Below, piece by piece: positions 16,885 through 23,857 of a stretch of 32,997 nucleotides of DNA; within the stretch, counting starts at the first letter, position 1, and every line of letters starts with the position of its first letter. The notes under the pieces were generated by a model, which saw only the letters and a program-made list of their open reading frames with translations, was not told the origin of the DNA and did no database searches. Origin of the DNA: Thiomargarita sp. (GTDB lineage: Bacteria > Pseudomonadota > Gammaproteobacteria > Beggiatoales > Beggiatoaceae); the NCBI GenBank assembly GCA_020721025.1, contig DYNO01000009.1, positions 1 through 32,997 on the forward strand, written 5' to 3'. Position numbers and translations under genes: made by a program.

Positions 16885-17247
16885 ATGGATATTATCTACA
16901 TTCGAGACTTAAAAGTCGAAACGGTTATCGGCATTTATGCGTGGGAACGGCAAGTAAAACAATCCGTTATCCTCAATCTACAAATGGCAACCGATATTCG
17001 ACAAGCCGCGGCAACCGATCAAATTGAATACACTTTGAATTATAAAGCCGTCGCCAAACGCTTGATTGATTTCGTCAGTCATAGCCAATTTCAATTAGTT
17101 GAAACACTTGCAGAAAAAATTACTGAAGTCGTCATGACAGAATTCAATGTCCCTTGGGTACGCCTAGAATTGAACAAACGCGGCGCAGTGCGAGGGGCGA
17201 AAGATGTCGGTATTCTTATTGAACGTGGTATTAAAATCTCACAATAA
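16885..17247 (+). CDS. folB: Dihydroneopterin aldolase
   Basis: FolB converts 7,8-dihydroneopterin to 6-hydroxymethyl-dihydropterin in folate synthesis. The 120-residue product aligns along its length with E. coli FolB: MDIIYIRDLKVETVIGIYAWER at the start, LNYKAV (about 51-56), FQLVETLAEKI (about 69-79, with the active-site Glu) and a C-terminus with the catalytic Lys region (LNKRGAVRGAKDVGILIERG). A longer frame begins at 16855, but the ATG at 16885 gives the conserved start. It is the first gene of folB-folK-exonuclease; folK begins 9 bases after its stop. Confidence 0.95.
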   Translation: MDIIYIRDLKVETVIGIYAWERQVKQSVILNLQMATDIRQAAATDQIEYTLNYKAVAKRLIDFVSHSQFQLVETLAEKITEVVMTEFNVPWVRLELNKRGAVRGAKDVGILIERGIKISQ

Positions 17248-17256
17248 TCAAAATTC

Positions 17257-17748
17257 ATGGACGCATATCTCAGTATTGGCAGTAATATTGATCCCATTTA
17301 TTATATTCAAGCCGGCGTTGCCGATTTACGTCAGCAATATGGCAAATTAAACATTTCTCCCGTCTATGAGAGTGAATCTGTTGGATTTTCTGGTAGCAAC
17401 TTTTACAATTTAATCGTCGCTTTTGAAACGGTTCAAGACCCTTACGAAGTCAACAAAAATTTGCGGATGATTGAAGCCAAACATGGCAGACAACGCAGTG
17501 GGCAACGATTTAGCTCACGCACCTTGGATTTAGATTTGATATTGTATGATAATTTAATTTTGAAAAACAATGGCTTAGAACTGCCGCGCGGCGAGATTCT
17601 TCGCTACGCGTTTGTGCTACAGCCATTGGCAGATTTAGTGCCCGATCTGTTGCATCCTGTGACAGGACAAAGTTATGCTGAATTGTGGCAACAATTTGAT
17701 AAGACTGAACAATTATTATGGCAGGTACAAATGGACTTTCCAATATGA
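17257..17748 (+). CDS. folK: 6-hydroxymethyl-7,8-dihydropterin pyrophosphokinase
   Basis: FolK catalyses the step after FolB, transferring pyrophosphate from ATP to hydroxymethyl-dihydropterin. The 163-residue product has the HPPK motifs YLSIGSNI (4-11), SPVYESE (about 35-41), FYNLIV (about 49-54), the MIEAKHGRQR segment (about 70-79), and the signature SRTLDLDLILYD (about 87-98) that binds Mg-ATP. Its ATG follows folB by 9 bases and its TGA overlaps the ATG of the next gene, so the three are probably translated from one message. Confidence 0.95.
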   Translation: MDAYLSIGSNIDPIYYIQAGVADLRQQYGKLNISPVYESESVGFSGSNFYNLIVAFETVQDPYEVNKNLRMIEAKHGRQRSGQRFSSRTLDLDLILYDNLILKNNGLELPRGEILRYAFVLQPLADLVPDLLHPVTGQSYAELWQQFDKTEQLLWQVQMDFPI

Positions 17749-18647
17749 ACATCTTAGTTTTTGATATTGAAACGATTCCTGATATTGCCAGTGGACGGCG
17801 GTTATACGGTCATCCAGCGGAGATGGCACAGCTCAGTGCTGAAGATGTCGCCCGTGTCATGTCGCATTATCGGCAACAACAAACTGATGGGCAGTCGGAT
17901 ATGTTACGCCATCATTTACAACAAGTTATCGCGATTTCCGTGGTGTTTCGTTTCCGTGGGAAGGTGAAAAATAAGGACACGGGACAAGTTGAAGAAAAGG
18001 ATATTTTGGATGTACGCTCTTTGGCACAGCCCGATGCTTCAGAAAAAGAACTGCTCCAACAATTCTTTAATATTATTAAAAAATACACGCCCAACTTGGT
18101 CTCATGGAATGGCAACGGTTTTGATCTGCCCGTGTTGCATTATCGCTGTTTGTTGCATGGCGTAAATATGCAGCGTTATTGGGAAAAAGATCAAATTGAT
18201 GATGACTATGTGTTGAATAACTTTGGACAAAAACGCCGGGTTCATTTTCAATATAATAAATATTTTAATCGCTACAATGAACGCCACCTTGATTTGATGG
18301 ATGTGCTATCGGGTTATCAATCCAAAGTTTTTGCCAGTTTGGATGAAATCGCGACCATGTTGGGTTTGCCGGGAAAAATGGGAATGTCGGGCGATAAGGT
18401 GTGGGAGGCGTATCTGCGGGGTGAAATTGGACAAATTCGTGATTATTGTGAAACGGATGTGTTGAATACTTATTTGATTTATTTACGTTTTGAACAGATG
18501 CGCGGCAATTTGGGTGCCGTTGAATATTTACAAGAATGTCAACGAGTACATCAATTGTTGTTGCATGAATCTAAACCTCATTTCACCGCGTTTGCACAAT
18601 CATGGCAACGAAGCGAAGAATTTAAACAATTGATTCCCATGAGCTAA
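17745..18647 (+). CDS. PolB-like 3'-5' exonuclease
   Basis: The 300-residue product belongs to the DEDD exonuclease superfamily, in the group related to the exonuclease domain of family B polymerases. ExoI is VFDIETIPD (5-13, Asp7 and Glu9). ExoII is NLVSWNGNGFDLPVL (about 114-128). ExoIII is IRDYCETDVLNTYLIYLRF (about 234-252), with Y-C-E-x-D giving the DEDDy pattern. It stands alone without a polymerase domain. The ATG at 17745 overlaps the folK stop as ATGA; a longer frame from 17718 would lie entirely inside folK. Its link to folate genes is positional only; a role in DNA repair or processing is likely but untested. Confidence 0.88.
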   Translation: MNILVFDIETIPDIASGRRLYGHPAEMAQLSAEDVARVMSHYRQQQTDGQSDMLRHHLQQVIAISVVFRFRGKVKNKDTGQVEEKDILDVRSLAQPDASEKELLQQFFNIIKKYTPNLVSWNGNGFDLPVLHYRCLLHGVNMQRYWEKDQIDDDYVLNNFGQKRRVHFQYNKYFNRYNERHLDLMDVLSGYQSKVFASLDEIATMLGLPGKMGMSGDKVWEAYLRGEIGQIRDYCETDVLNTYLIYLRFEQMRGNLGAVEYLQECQRVHQLLLHESKPHFTAFAQSWQRSEEFKQLIPMS

Positions 18648-18744
18648 GGAATCCTGCTGTTTAAATTTTATGAAGGCGTTCCCCCTTTGCAAATTAACAA
18701 CATGACGATGTGATAGATTTTTTTAAATAAAACAAACGGTTACT

Positions 18745-18790
18745 CGTTCCAATGCTCCGCGTTGGAATGCAGTCCAGACGCTCCAGCGTC
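18745..18790. repeat. REP-like double hairpin
   Basis: Two adjacent palindromes: TTCCAATGC and GCGTTGGAA (one mismatched position), and GACGC and GCGTC around TCCA. Repeats of this type, with a GTTCC...GGAAT hairpin followed by GACGCTCCAGCGTC, are widely dispersed in intergenic DNA of some bacterial genomes. Only one copy lies in this window. Confidence 0.7.
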
Positions 18791-18941
18791 ACAAGTCAAA
18801 GATGCTAACTGATTGAACTAAATCTAAGTTACATTTTGAATTGCGTCACTCCTAAATCTACTGAAAATGATATTTGAACGGGATAACTCCCAGAAACGGC
18901 TATGGAATTTGAGATTCTATGGCGAGATTAACTTAAAATAT

Positions 18942-18947
18942 AGGTGA
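18942..18947 (+). promoter_or_regulatory. Ribosome binding site that favours a TTG start
   Basis: AGGTGA is fully complementary to the 16S anti-Shine-Dalgarno. It ends 6 bases before TTG (18954) and 12 bases before ATG (18960). The spacing favours TTG; both starts give nearly the same protein. Confidence 0.55.
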
Positions 18948-18953
18948 TATACA

Positions 18954-19457
18954 TTGACCATGCTTCAAAAAAAAGTATGTATGATAGGTGACTTTTCTGT
19001 GGGAAAAACCAGTTTAGTCTCGCGCTTTGTGAGACAATCCTTTTCTGAAAAATATCTCACCACTGTAGGCGTAAAAATTGATACAAAAATCGTGGAGTTA
19101 GACAAAGAGACGGTGAAATTAATTTTATGGGATATTGCCGGCAATGACGCACTCACCACCACCGCGATTTCTTATCTGCGTGGTTCGGCGGGATATTTGT
19201 TAGTTGTTGATAGTACAAGACTTCCTACATGGGAAAGCGCGCTGAATCTGCGACAGGCGGTTGCTGATCAAATTGGTGAAAAACCGTTCGTGATGCTATT
19301 GAATAAAACAGATTTGCAAGAACAGTGGGAATTAGATAAGGAACTGATTCAAAGCTATATTACGCAAGGATGGCATATTTTACACACCAGTGCGAAAACT
19401 GGCATGAATGTGGAAGAGGCATTTGCGACATTGGCGAATTTAATGCTGCAAGCTTAA
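18954..19457 (+). CDS. Ras/Rab-like small GTPase
   Basis: A 167-residue single-domain GTPase with the layout of eukaryotic-type small GTPases found in some bacteria. G1 is GDFSVGKTSL (about 12-21), switch I contains TTVGVK with the Mg-binding Thr (about 36-37), G3 is WDIAGND (about 59-65), G4 is NKTD (117-120) and G5 is TSAKTG (about 143-148). The position of catalytic Gln61 of Ras is Asn here, which would predict slow intrinsic hydrolysis and dependence on an activating partner. There is no C-terminal Cys motif for lipidation. No MglB/roadblock gene is adjacent; the next gene, 173 bases downstream, is a PAS-like protein. The start may be TTG (18954) or ATG (18960). Confidence 0.9.
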   Translation: MTMLQKKVCMIGDFSVGKTSLVSRFVRQSFSEKYLTTVGVKIDTKIVELDKETVKLILWDIAGNDALTTTAISYLRGSAGYLLVVDSTRLPTWESALNLRQAVADQIGEKPFVMLLNKTDLQEQWELDKELIQSYITQGWHILHTSAKTGMNVEEAFATLANLMLQA

Positions 19458-19630
19458 AGCAAATTTGGGCAAGGTAAAAAAACATCTGGTCTATATTTTG
19501 CCTTGTCAGCGATATCGTCTGATTTACATTTTTTTGGTCAGCTCCAACGAGACAATAACCTGTTGATTAAGTTGAACTTTAACAACTGACCACCCATTTT
19601 TCTACTTTTTAAAAGTATAGGGAGAATTCC

Positions 19631-20071
19631 ATGAGTCTGACTATTCCTTTTGCGATTGCGCGTTATATTCGTTCTGTCTGGATGTCAAAAACTTCTATTG
19701 CCTATTTGCGTTTAGACAAAGAAGGGAATTTATTGGAATGGGGCGGAATGCTAGAATATTATGGCTTACAAGATTTGCGGGTAGGGCAGGCAGCAATTGA
19801 GCAAATTAGTTTTTTAGAAGGGATGTTCCCAGTAGAAGAGCCCGAAGTTTTGGAATTCTTGCGCACTGGCAGTGGACGCAGTGCCCATATTCACTTGGTT
19901 CCTTATGACGAAGGAACTTGGGTAATTTTGTTTGATGCCACTTCAGAGCATGATAAACAACAATATACGCAACAACGGCTGAATGAATTATCATTATCGG
20001 CTTATCGACAAACACAAGCCATTGAACAAATGAGAAATCAGCTCATCGAACCCCAATTAATCAAAAAATAA
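19631..20071 (+). CDS. PAS-like sensory protein next to the small GTPase
   Basis: The 146-residue product has a PAS-like fold. It opens with an amphipathic helix, then a strand pair around LDKEGNLLEWGG (about 29-40) and MLEYYGL, a conserved FLEGMFPVEEPEVLEFL segment (about 63-79), and strands HIHLVPYDEGTWVILFDAT (about 88-106). A C-terminal helix (about 107-140) could dimerise or signal. Similar modules occur at the N-terminus of cyclases and kinases; here the module stands alone. AGGGAG lies 6 bases before the ATG, a strong ribosome binding site. Same strand as the GTPase, with an imperfect hairpin (arms 19470-19479 and 19496-19505) in the 173-base gap. A partnership with the GTPase is inferred from adjacency. 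Confidence 0.75.
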   Translation: MSLTIPFAIARYIRSVWMSKTSIAYLRLDKEGNLLEWGGMLEYYGLQDLRVGQAAIEQISFLEGMFPVEEPEVLEFLRTGSGRSAHIHLVPYDEGTWVILFDATSEHDKQQYTQQRLNELSLSAYRQTQAIEQMRNQLIEPQLIKK

Positions 20072-20398
20072 AAGGTTATAGAATGATTTCAAATCGTTTG
20101 ATTTGTTCAACGCGATGTCGATTTATTTCCTTGAGGATGCAACAATGATATTTTCAGAATAATTATAAATATTTCTTAAAATCAATTGGTTGCATCTCAA
20201 TTCGATAATTTTTCAGATTTTAACTTTTTTTATATCCATGTTGTATCAACTTGCTACATTTTGCTACGATTTTTCATCTCACCGCGCCAAATTTACCCGC
20301 ATTTCCAAGATTAAAAATTGTGTCCCGCTTTCTGCCCAACAGTTGAACGAATTACGCGAGAATCGCACCATCCGAATTCAAAAGAGCAATCAATTCCA
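20072..20398. other. Intergenic region with an imperfect hairpin
   Basis: About 327 bases before the rubredoxin gene. TTGAGGATGCAAC (20131-20143) is complementary to GTTGCATCTCAA (20186-20197) with one bulge, and the pairing continues inward imperfectly over about 10 more bases. The rest is AT-rich and without recognised features; a 78-codon frame across it has no homology I recognise. Confidence 0.5.
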
Positions 20399-20569
20399 AT
20401 GGCAACCAAAATTTACAAATGTTTAGTGTGCAACTTCATTTATGACGAAGCTAAAGGCTTACCCGAAGGCGGTATCGCCCCAGGCACAGTGTGGGAAGAT
20501 GTCCCCGAAGAATGGGTCTGTCCAGAATGTGGTGTGGGTAAGGCAGATTTTGTATTGAAGGAAATGTAA
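20399..20569 (+). CDS. Rubredoxin
   Basis: The 56-residue electron carrier has two Cys pairs for one iron: YKCLVCNFIYDEAKG (Cys9 and Cys12) and WVCPECGVGKADF (Cys42 and Cys45). The aromatic and acidic residues between them (GTVWEDVPEEW) are typical of type I rubredoxins. A longer frame from 20318 would add 27 residues with no family counterpart, so the ATG at 20399 is preferred. Its redox partner is not in this window. It is encoded alone, upstream of a family B repeat. Confidence 0.95.
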   Translation: MATKIYKCLVCNFIYDEAKGLPEGGIAPGTVWEDVPEEWVCPECGVGKADFVLKEM

Positions 20570-20625
20570 TTTATCATCTGAATCAATCTGATATAACAAG
20601 ATTATGTGACAACAGTTGAGCAATC

Positions 20626-20735
20626 GTTCGGACAGTTAAAATTTTACGTTTTATTGAGATTTCAACGGGTTGGTAAACCGAATCAATATTCTCAACCGAT
20701 TGATTTCACAAATAATTACAAAAAGCTGTCCGAAC
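20626..20735. repeat. Family B element, full copy
   Basis: A 110-base element with terminal inverted repeats GTTCGGACAGTT (20626-20637) and AGCTGTCCGAAC (20724-20735), matching at 11 of 12 positions. The AT-rich interior has no coding potential. Two degraded copies lie at 9997-10054 and 13759-13858. It has the form of a miniature inverted-repeat transposable element. Confidence 0.85.
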
Positions 20736-20779
20736 TGTTGTTAAGCAAATGACACGGATTCAGATTCACGAGAAAAACG

Positions 20780-21301
20780 ATGAAATATGCTTTACTTTTG
20801 ATTTTATGCTGTGTGGGTCAGGTATCCGCCGATGACGGATTAGAACAACGAATTATTCAGCTTGAACAAGAGGTTACGTTAATCAAACAACAAATTGAGA
20901 TGCTCAATGCAACCGCGCAGAAAAACCAAGCTGCTGCCCCCACGCATTTGAACATTGTGTTGAGTCGATGGTATTTTCGCGCCGAAAAGGTCAAATTTAA
21001 CACTTATTATGCGTTAGACATTGAATTAACGAATCATTTTGACAAAGGGATCAAAGAAATGGATGCCCGCGTCCGGTTTAGTGATTTATTGGGCGGTTTG
21101 TTATACTCAGTTTCTCTGGGTAAACAAATTCAAATTGCCCCCGGTCAGTCATTGGTGGACAAAGGAACGCAAGCAAATCAACGTCTCATCGCAGAACAGC
21201 ATCCGTTAAAACGACTCAGTGAACGAGATGTCAAAGCAGAGATCAATGTGCGAAAAATTGTGTTTGACGATGACAGCGTGTGGGATGCCGGGTTGCAATA
21301 A
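20780..21301 (+). CDS. Periplasmic coiled-coil protein of unknown function
   Basis: The 173-residue product has a signal peptide (1-17, hydrophobic core LLLILCC, likely cleavage after VSA) followed by a coiled-coil segment (about 20-50, LEQRIIQLEQEVTLIKQQIEML in outline). The rest (about 58-173) looks like a beta-sandwich: LNIVLSRWYFRAEKV, YYALDIELTNHFDKGIKEMDARVRF, IAPGQSLVDKG and a final strand with VRKIVFDDDSVW. The pattern of L-E-L-T-N and I-K-E-M-D resembles FxLYD-type domains of secreted bacterial proteins, but I do not recognise a named family. GAGA lies 6 bases before the ATG. It is convergent with dnaQ. Confidence 0.7.
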   Translation: MKYALLLILCCVGQVSADDGLEQRIIQLEQEVTLIKQQIEMLNATAQKNQAAAPTHLNIVLSRWYFRAEKVKFNTYYALDIELTNHFDKGIKEMDARVRFSDLLGGLLYSVSLGKQIQIAPGQSLVDKGTQANQRLIAEQHPLKRLSERDVKAEINVRKIVFDDDSVWDAGLQ

Positions 21302-21348
21302 TTTTATGACCAGATGACGCTAGAAAATCAATCGGTTACAATACAACA

Positions 21349-21380
21349 GAGTCCAAATATCTCAACGAGGTGTTGGACTC
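21349..21380. terminator. Hairpin between convergent genes
   Basis: GAGTCCAA (21349-21356) and TTGGACTC (21373-21380) are perfectly complementary around a 16-base loop. The hairpin lies in the 82-base gap between two convergent genes. No T-run follows on either strand, so termination is only suggested. Confidence 0.35.
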
Positions 21381-21383
21381 GAA

Positions 21384-22094
21384 TCAACTCAAAGTTTTCC
21401 ATAAGCATTTGCCACCACTACTTTTTTCTAATCCTTCTAAATAAGCCTGATGCGCTTGCAATTCTTCTTCTGTCGGCATCAACACCAGTAAACGCGGTCT
21501 ATCGCTCAAAACTCGTTTCACCTGCGTATGCGATCCCGCCCCTGCTCCCGAATCCAACGCTCCTAACAACGTTGTCTGTCCGCCAGTGATGGCAAGATAC
21601 ACTTCCGCCAATAATTGCGCATCCAACAACGCCCCGTGCAAATCTCGCCGTGAATTATCGACATTGTAACGCTTACACAGCGCGTCGAGTGAATTTTTCT
21701 GTCCGGGGTGTAATTTGCGCGCCAACGGCAAAGTATCGGTAATTTGACAATAATGATTCAGCGGCTGCCAGTCCTGCCTGAGTTGTCGCAATTCATAATT
21801 AATAAAATTGGTATCAAACTCCGCGTTATGAATAATCACTTCCGCATCTTTCACAAAAGCGATAAAATCCTGCACAATGTCTTTAAAACGCGGTTTGTCC
21901 TTCAAAAACTCATTTGTGATGCCGTGCACCGCCAATGCGTCATCATCAATCTTGCGATCTGGTTGTAAATAATGATGAAAATGATGTTGCGTGGTGCGAC
22001 GATTCAGCATTTCGACACAGCCAATTTCAATAATGCGATGTCCATCTTTGGGATCAAGCCCAGTTGTTTCGGTGTCTAAAATCACTTGACGCAT
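21384..22094 (-). CDS. dnaQ: DNA polymerase III epsilon subunit (3'-5' proofreading exonuclease)
   Basis: DnaQ is the proofreading subunit of the replicase core. The 236-residue product has ExoI VILDTETTGLDP (4-15, Asp7/Glu9), ExoII IIHNAEFDTNFINYEL (about 87-102) and ExoIII with RRDLHGALLDAQLLAEVYL (about 145-163), in which His and Asp complete a DEDDh site. The C-terminal part (about 175-236) is the linker region that contacts the alpha subunit. The ATG at 22094 gives the conserved MRQVILDTETTG start with AGAGA upstream; a longer frame from 22133 would run back into the previous gene. It starts 4 bases after the stop of the DamX-like gene, so the two are co-transcribed. No rnhA is adjacent, unlike in E. 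coli. Confidence 0.95.
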   Translation of the reverse strand: MRQVILDTETTGLDPKDGHRIIEIGCVEMLNRRTTQHHFHHYLQPDRKIDDDALAVHGITNEFLKDKPRFKDIVQDFIAFVKDAEVIIHNAEFDTNFINYELRQLRQDWQPLNHYCQITDTLPLARKLHPGQKNSLDALCKRYNVDNSRRDLHGALLDAQLLAEVYLAITGGQTTLLGALDSGAGAGSHTQVKRVLSDRPRLLVLMPTEEELQAHQAYLEGLEKSSGGKCLWKTLS

Positions 22095-22098
22095 CTTG

Positions 22099-23445
22099 TT
22101 ATCTCTTCTTAATTTGATCTTGTATCGTCGCAACTTTGCGAATCCACGGCTGAGTTTCTTGTTTTAATTCCTGTGGCAAGTTATCTAACGCTTTTTGTGC
22201 TTGTTCACGATGAGAATACATTCCAGTGATGAGCACATACCAATCACGATTTTGATAACGAGTTTGAAAAACAGCAAGTTGTGATAATGAATGGGCGGTG
22301 CGAAATTTGTCTAAACGCTTGGTCTCATACGCACCTAACAACTGGATTGTATAAGATTCTGGCGGCTGTTGTAACAACCAAGTTTCATCTTTCACCGTCT
22401 TATTCTCAGTTTCCGGTTGTACGGGCAGAATTTCAACTTTTGGCTCAGGCGGAGGCTCTTGTGGCGTATTGACCGGGCTCGTTGGTGTAACATTCTCAGA
22501 ACGCGGTATTTCAACAGGCGGTTGCGGCGGTAGGACAGCAATAGATTGCGGGGGATCGGTGGAAATCAACAAGAGATTTTGGAACAATTCGGGATATTGC
22601 CAATAAGAAAACGCACCGGCAGCCACCAATGTTAGAAAAAGTAGCAACGTCAATGCTAACTTCCTGTAAGATTTGGCTTGATGCACCGGATAAATCGGCT
22701 GTTGTTCCAGAAATCGTTCTAGGGCTTGATAAGCTAATTTATTGATTTTTAATGGAATGCCTTCTGATTGCGTATATATTTTTTTGATTAGATGGTTGTT
22801 AAATGGATGAATAGACGTGTAGCCGGTATTTTGTAACCGAAATAAAATATAGTCACCGACTTGAGTTTGTGAAAATGGCGGAATATCAAGGGTATGCACC
22901 AACGTTTTATGCACAATTTCAAATTCTGGCGTGGCTAAAATGCTCGTAATTTGGGGTTCGCAAAATAACACGACTCGCATTCGCGTGACTTGTTCGGTTT
23001 GCATGGCTAATTCTATCAACATTTTGAGTGTCGCTATCGGCAACAGATGGGCATCATCGACTAAAAGCACGGGTAATTGTCCATGATAGCGCGCCGATGC
23101 AATGTGGCTGCGTAAACTTTCTTTCAATACTTGCGCGGACTTACCTTCATGTCGCACTTTGAATGCAGATAAAATATGTGAGGTCAGGGCATCAGGAGAA
23201 ATCGCGGGGGTACTCGACAAAGTACACACCCACCAATGCTCATTTCCAGCAATTCTGAGTTGATTCAATAAACTGGTTTTGCCATAGCCCTTTTCGCTCA
23301 ATATCAGTACCAATTGCTCGCTATTTTGAATCAGATGGCGAATCAAATTAAAACGTTGCGTCAGTTCGAGGGTGGCAAAAAATCGCCCGGCATATTCGGT
23401 ATCGGCAAAAGGTTGTATTTCACTTAGCGTAGGGATGTTGGACAT
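22099..23445 (-). CDS. AAA ATPase-SPOR domain membrane protein (DamX-like)
   Basis: The 448-residue product joins an ExeA/GspA-type AAA domain (about 1-245), one transmembrane helix (about 263-281), a Pro/Glu-rich periplasmic linker (about 298-355) and a C-terminal SPOR domain (about 362-440). Walker A is EKGYGKTS (51-58) and Walker B is LLVDDAH (127-133). SPOR domains bind denuded glycan strands at the division septum. This layout matches DamX as seen in several gammaproteobacteria, although there it usually sits beside aroB and dam; here it precedes dnaQ. The family function is in cell division; the ATPase role is less clear. Confidence 0.9.
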   Translation of the reverse strand: MSNIPTLSEIQPFADTEYAGRFFATLELTQRFNLIRHLIQNSEQLVLILSEKGYGKTSLLNQLRIAGNEHWWVCTLSSTPAISPDALTSHILSAFKVRHEGKSAQVLKESLRSHIASARYHGQLPVLLVDDAHLLPIATLKMLIELAMQTEQVTRMRVVLFCEPQITSILATPEFEIVHKTLVHTLDIPPFSQTQVGDYILFRLQNTGYTSIHPFNNHLIKKIYTQSEGIPLKINKLAYQALERFLEQQPIYPVHQAKSYRKLALTLLLFLTLVAAGAFSYWQYPELFQNLLLISTDPPQSIAVLPPQPPVEIPRSENVTPTSPVNTPQEPPPEPKVEILPVQPETENKTVKDETWLLQQPPESYTIQLLGAYETKRLDKFRTAHSLSQLAVFQTRYQNRDWYVLITGMYSHREQAQKALDNLPQELKQETQPWIRKVATIQDQIKKR

Positions 23446-23857
23446 GTGATTATCTTGTTAATTTTGATAGGTTTGAGCCACAATTTTCATGATTTTTAGG
23501 ATGAACATAAAGTAGGGTTAAATGACAGTTGTTGTGATGGAAATTTGATCAATAATGTGGTTCATTGGGATTCATCTGTCCCATTTACAATACCACAATT
23601 TGACTGCTCATCTGCGATTATTTTATCAAGTAACTATCTCAATCAGAGCAAGGAATTTTAGCGCGCCTATTCCACCATCTAATTTTGGAGTTTTACTGCT
23701 CAAAGCTGCTTTATATTAACATAATCAATTGTGTAGTCAAATATCTGGTGTAAAATCTCGTAAATAATGCTGGATTCAGCCAAAAGCCGCGCCACGCCTG
23801 CGATTTGATTAAAAAACTTGATTTTTACCTCGCACTTGAGATAGCATAAATGTTGAT
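23446..23857. other. Divergent promoter region between the DamX-like gene and mltD
   Basis: 412 bases without a gene, between divergently transcribed genes. Promoters for both should lie here. A weak TTGATT-(18)-TAGCAT candidate lies just before mltD at about 23818-23847. No repeat, hairpin or RNA gene was recognised. Confidence 0.45.

Larger units (their letters stand above)
18648..18953. other. Intergenic region with a short double-hairpin repeat
   Basis: About 306 bases between the exonuclease and GTPase genes. Apart from the repeat at 18745-18790 and the GTPase ribosome binding site, no structure or gene is visible. Confidence 0.5.

Noticed and set aside
19466..19507. Terminator after the small GTPase gene
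   Set aside because: Arms of about 10 bases pair with one mismatch, but no T-run follows and the next gene is on the same strand; mentioned only as a possible hairpin in that gap.
20190..20426. 78-codon frame overlapping the rubredoxin start
   Set aside because: It has no recognisable motif, overlaps the rubredoxin gene in another frame and crosses a palindromic region.
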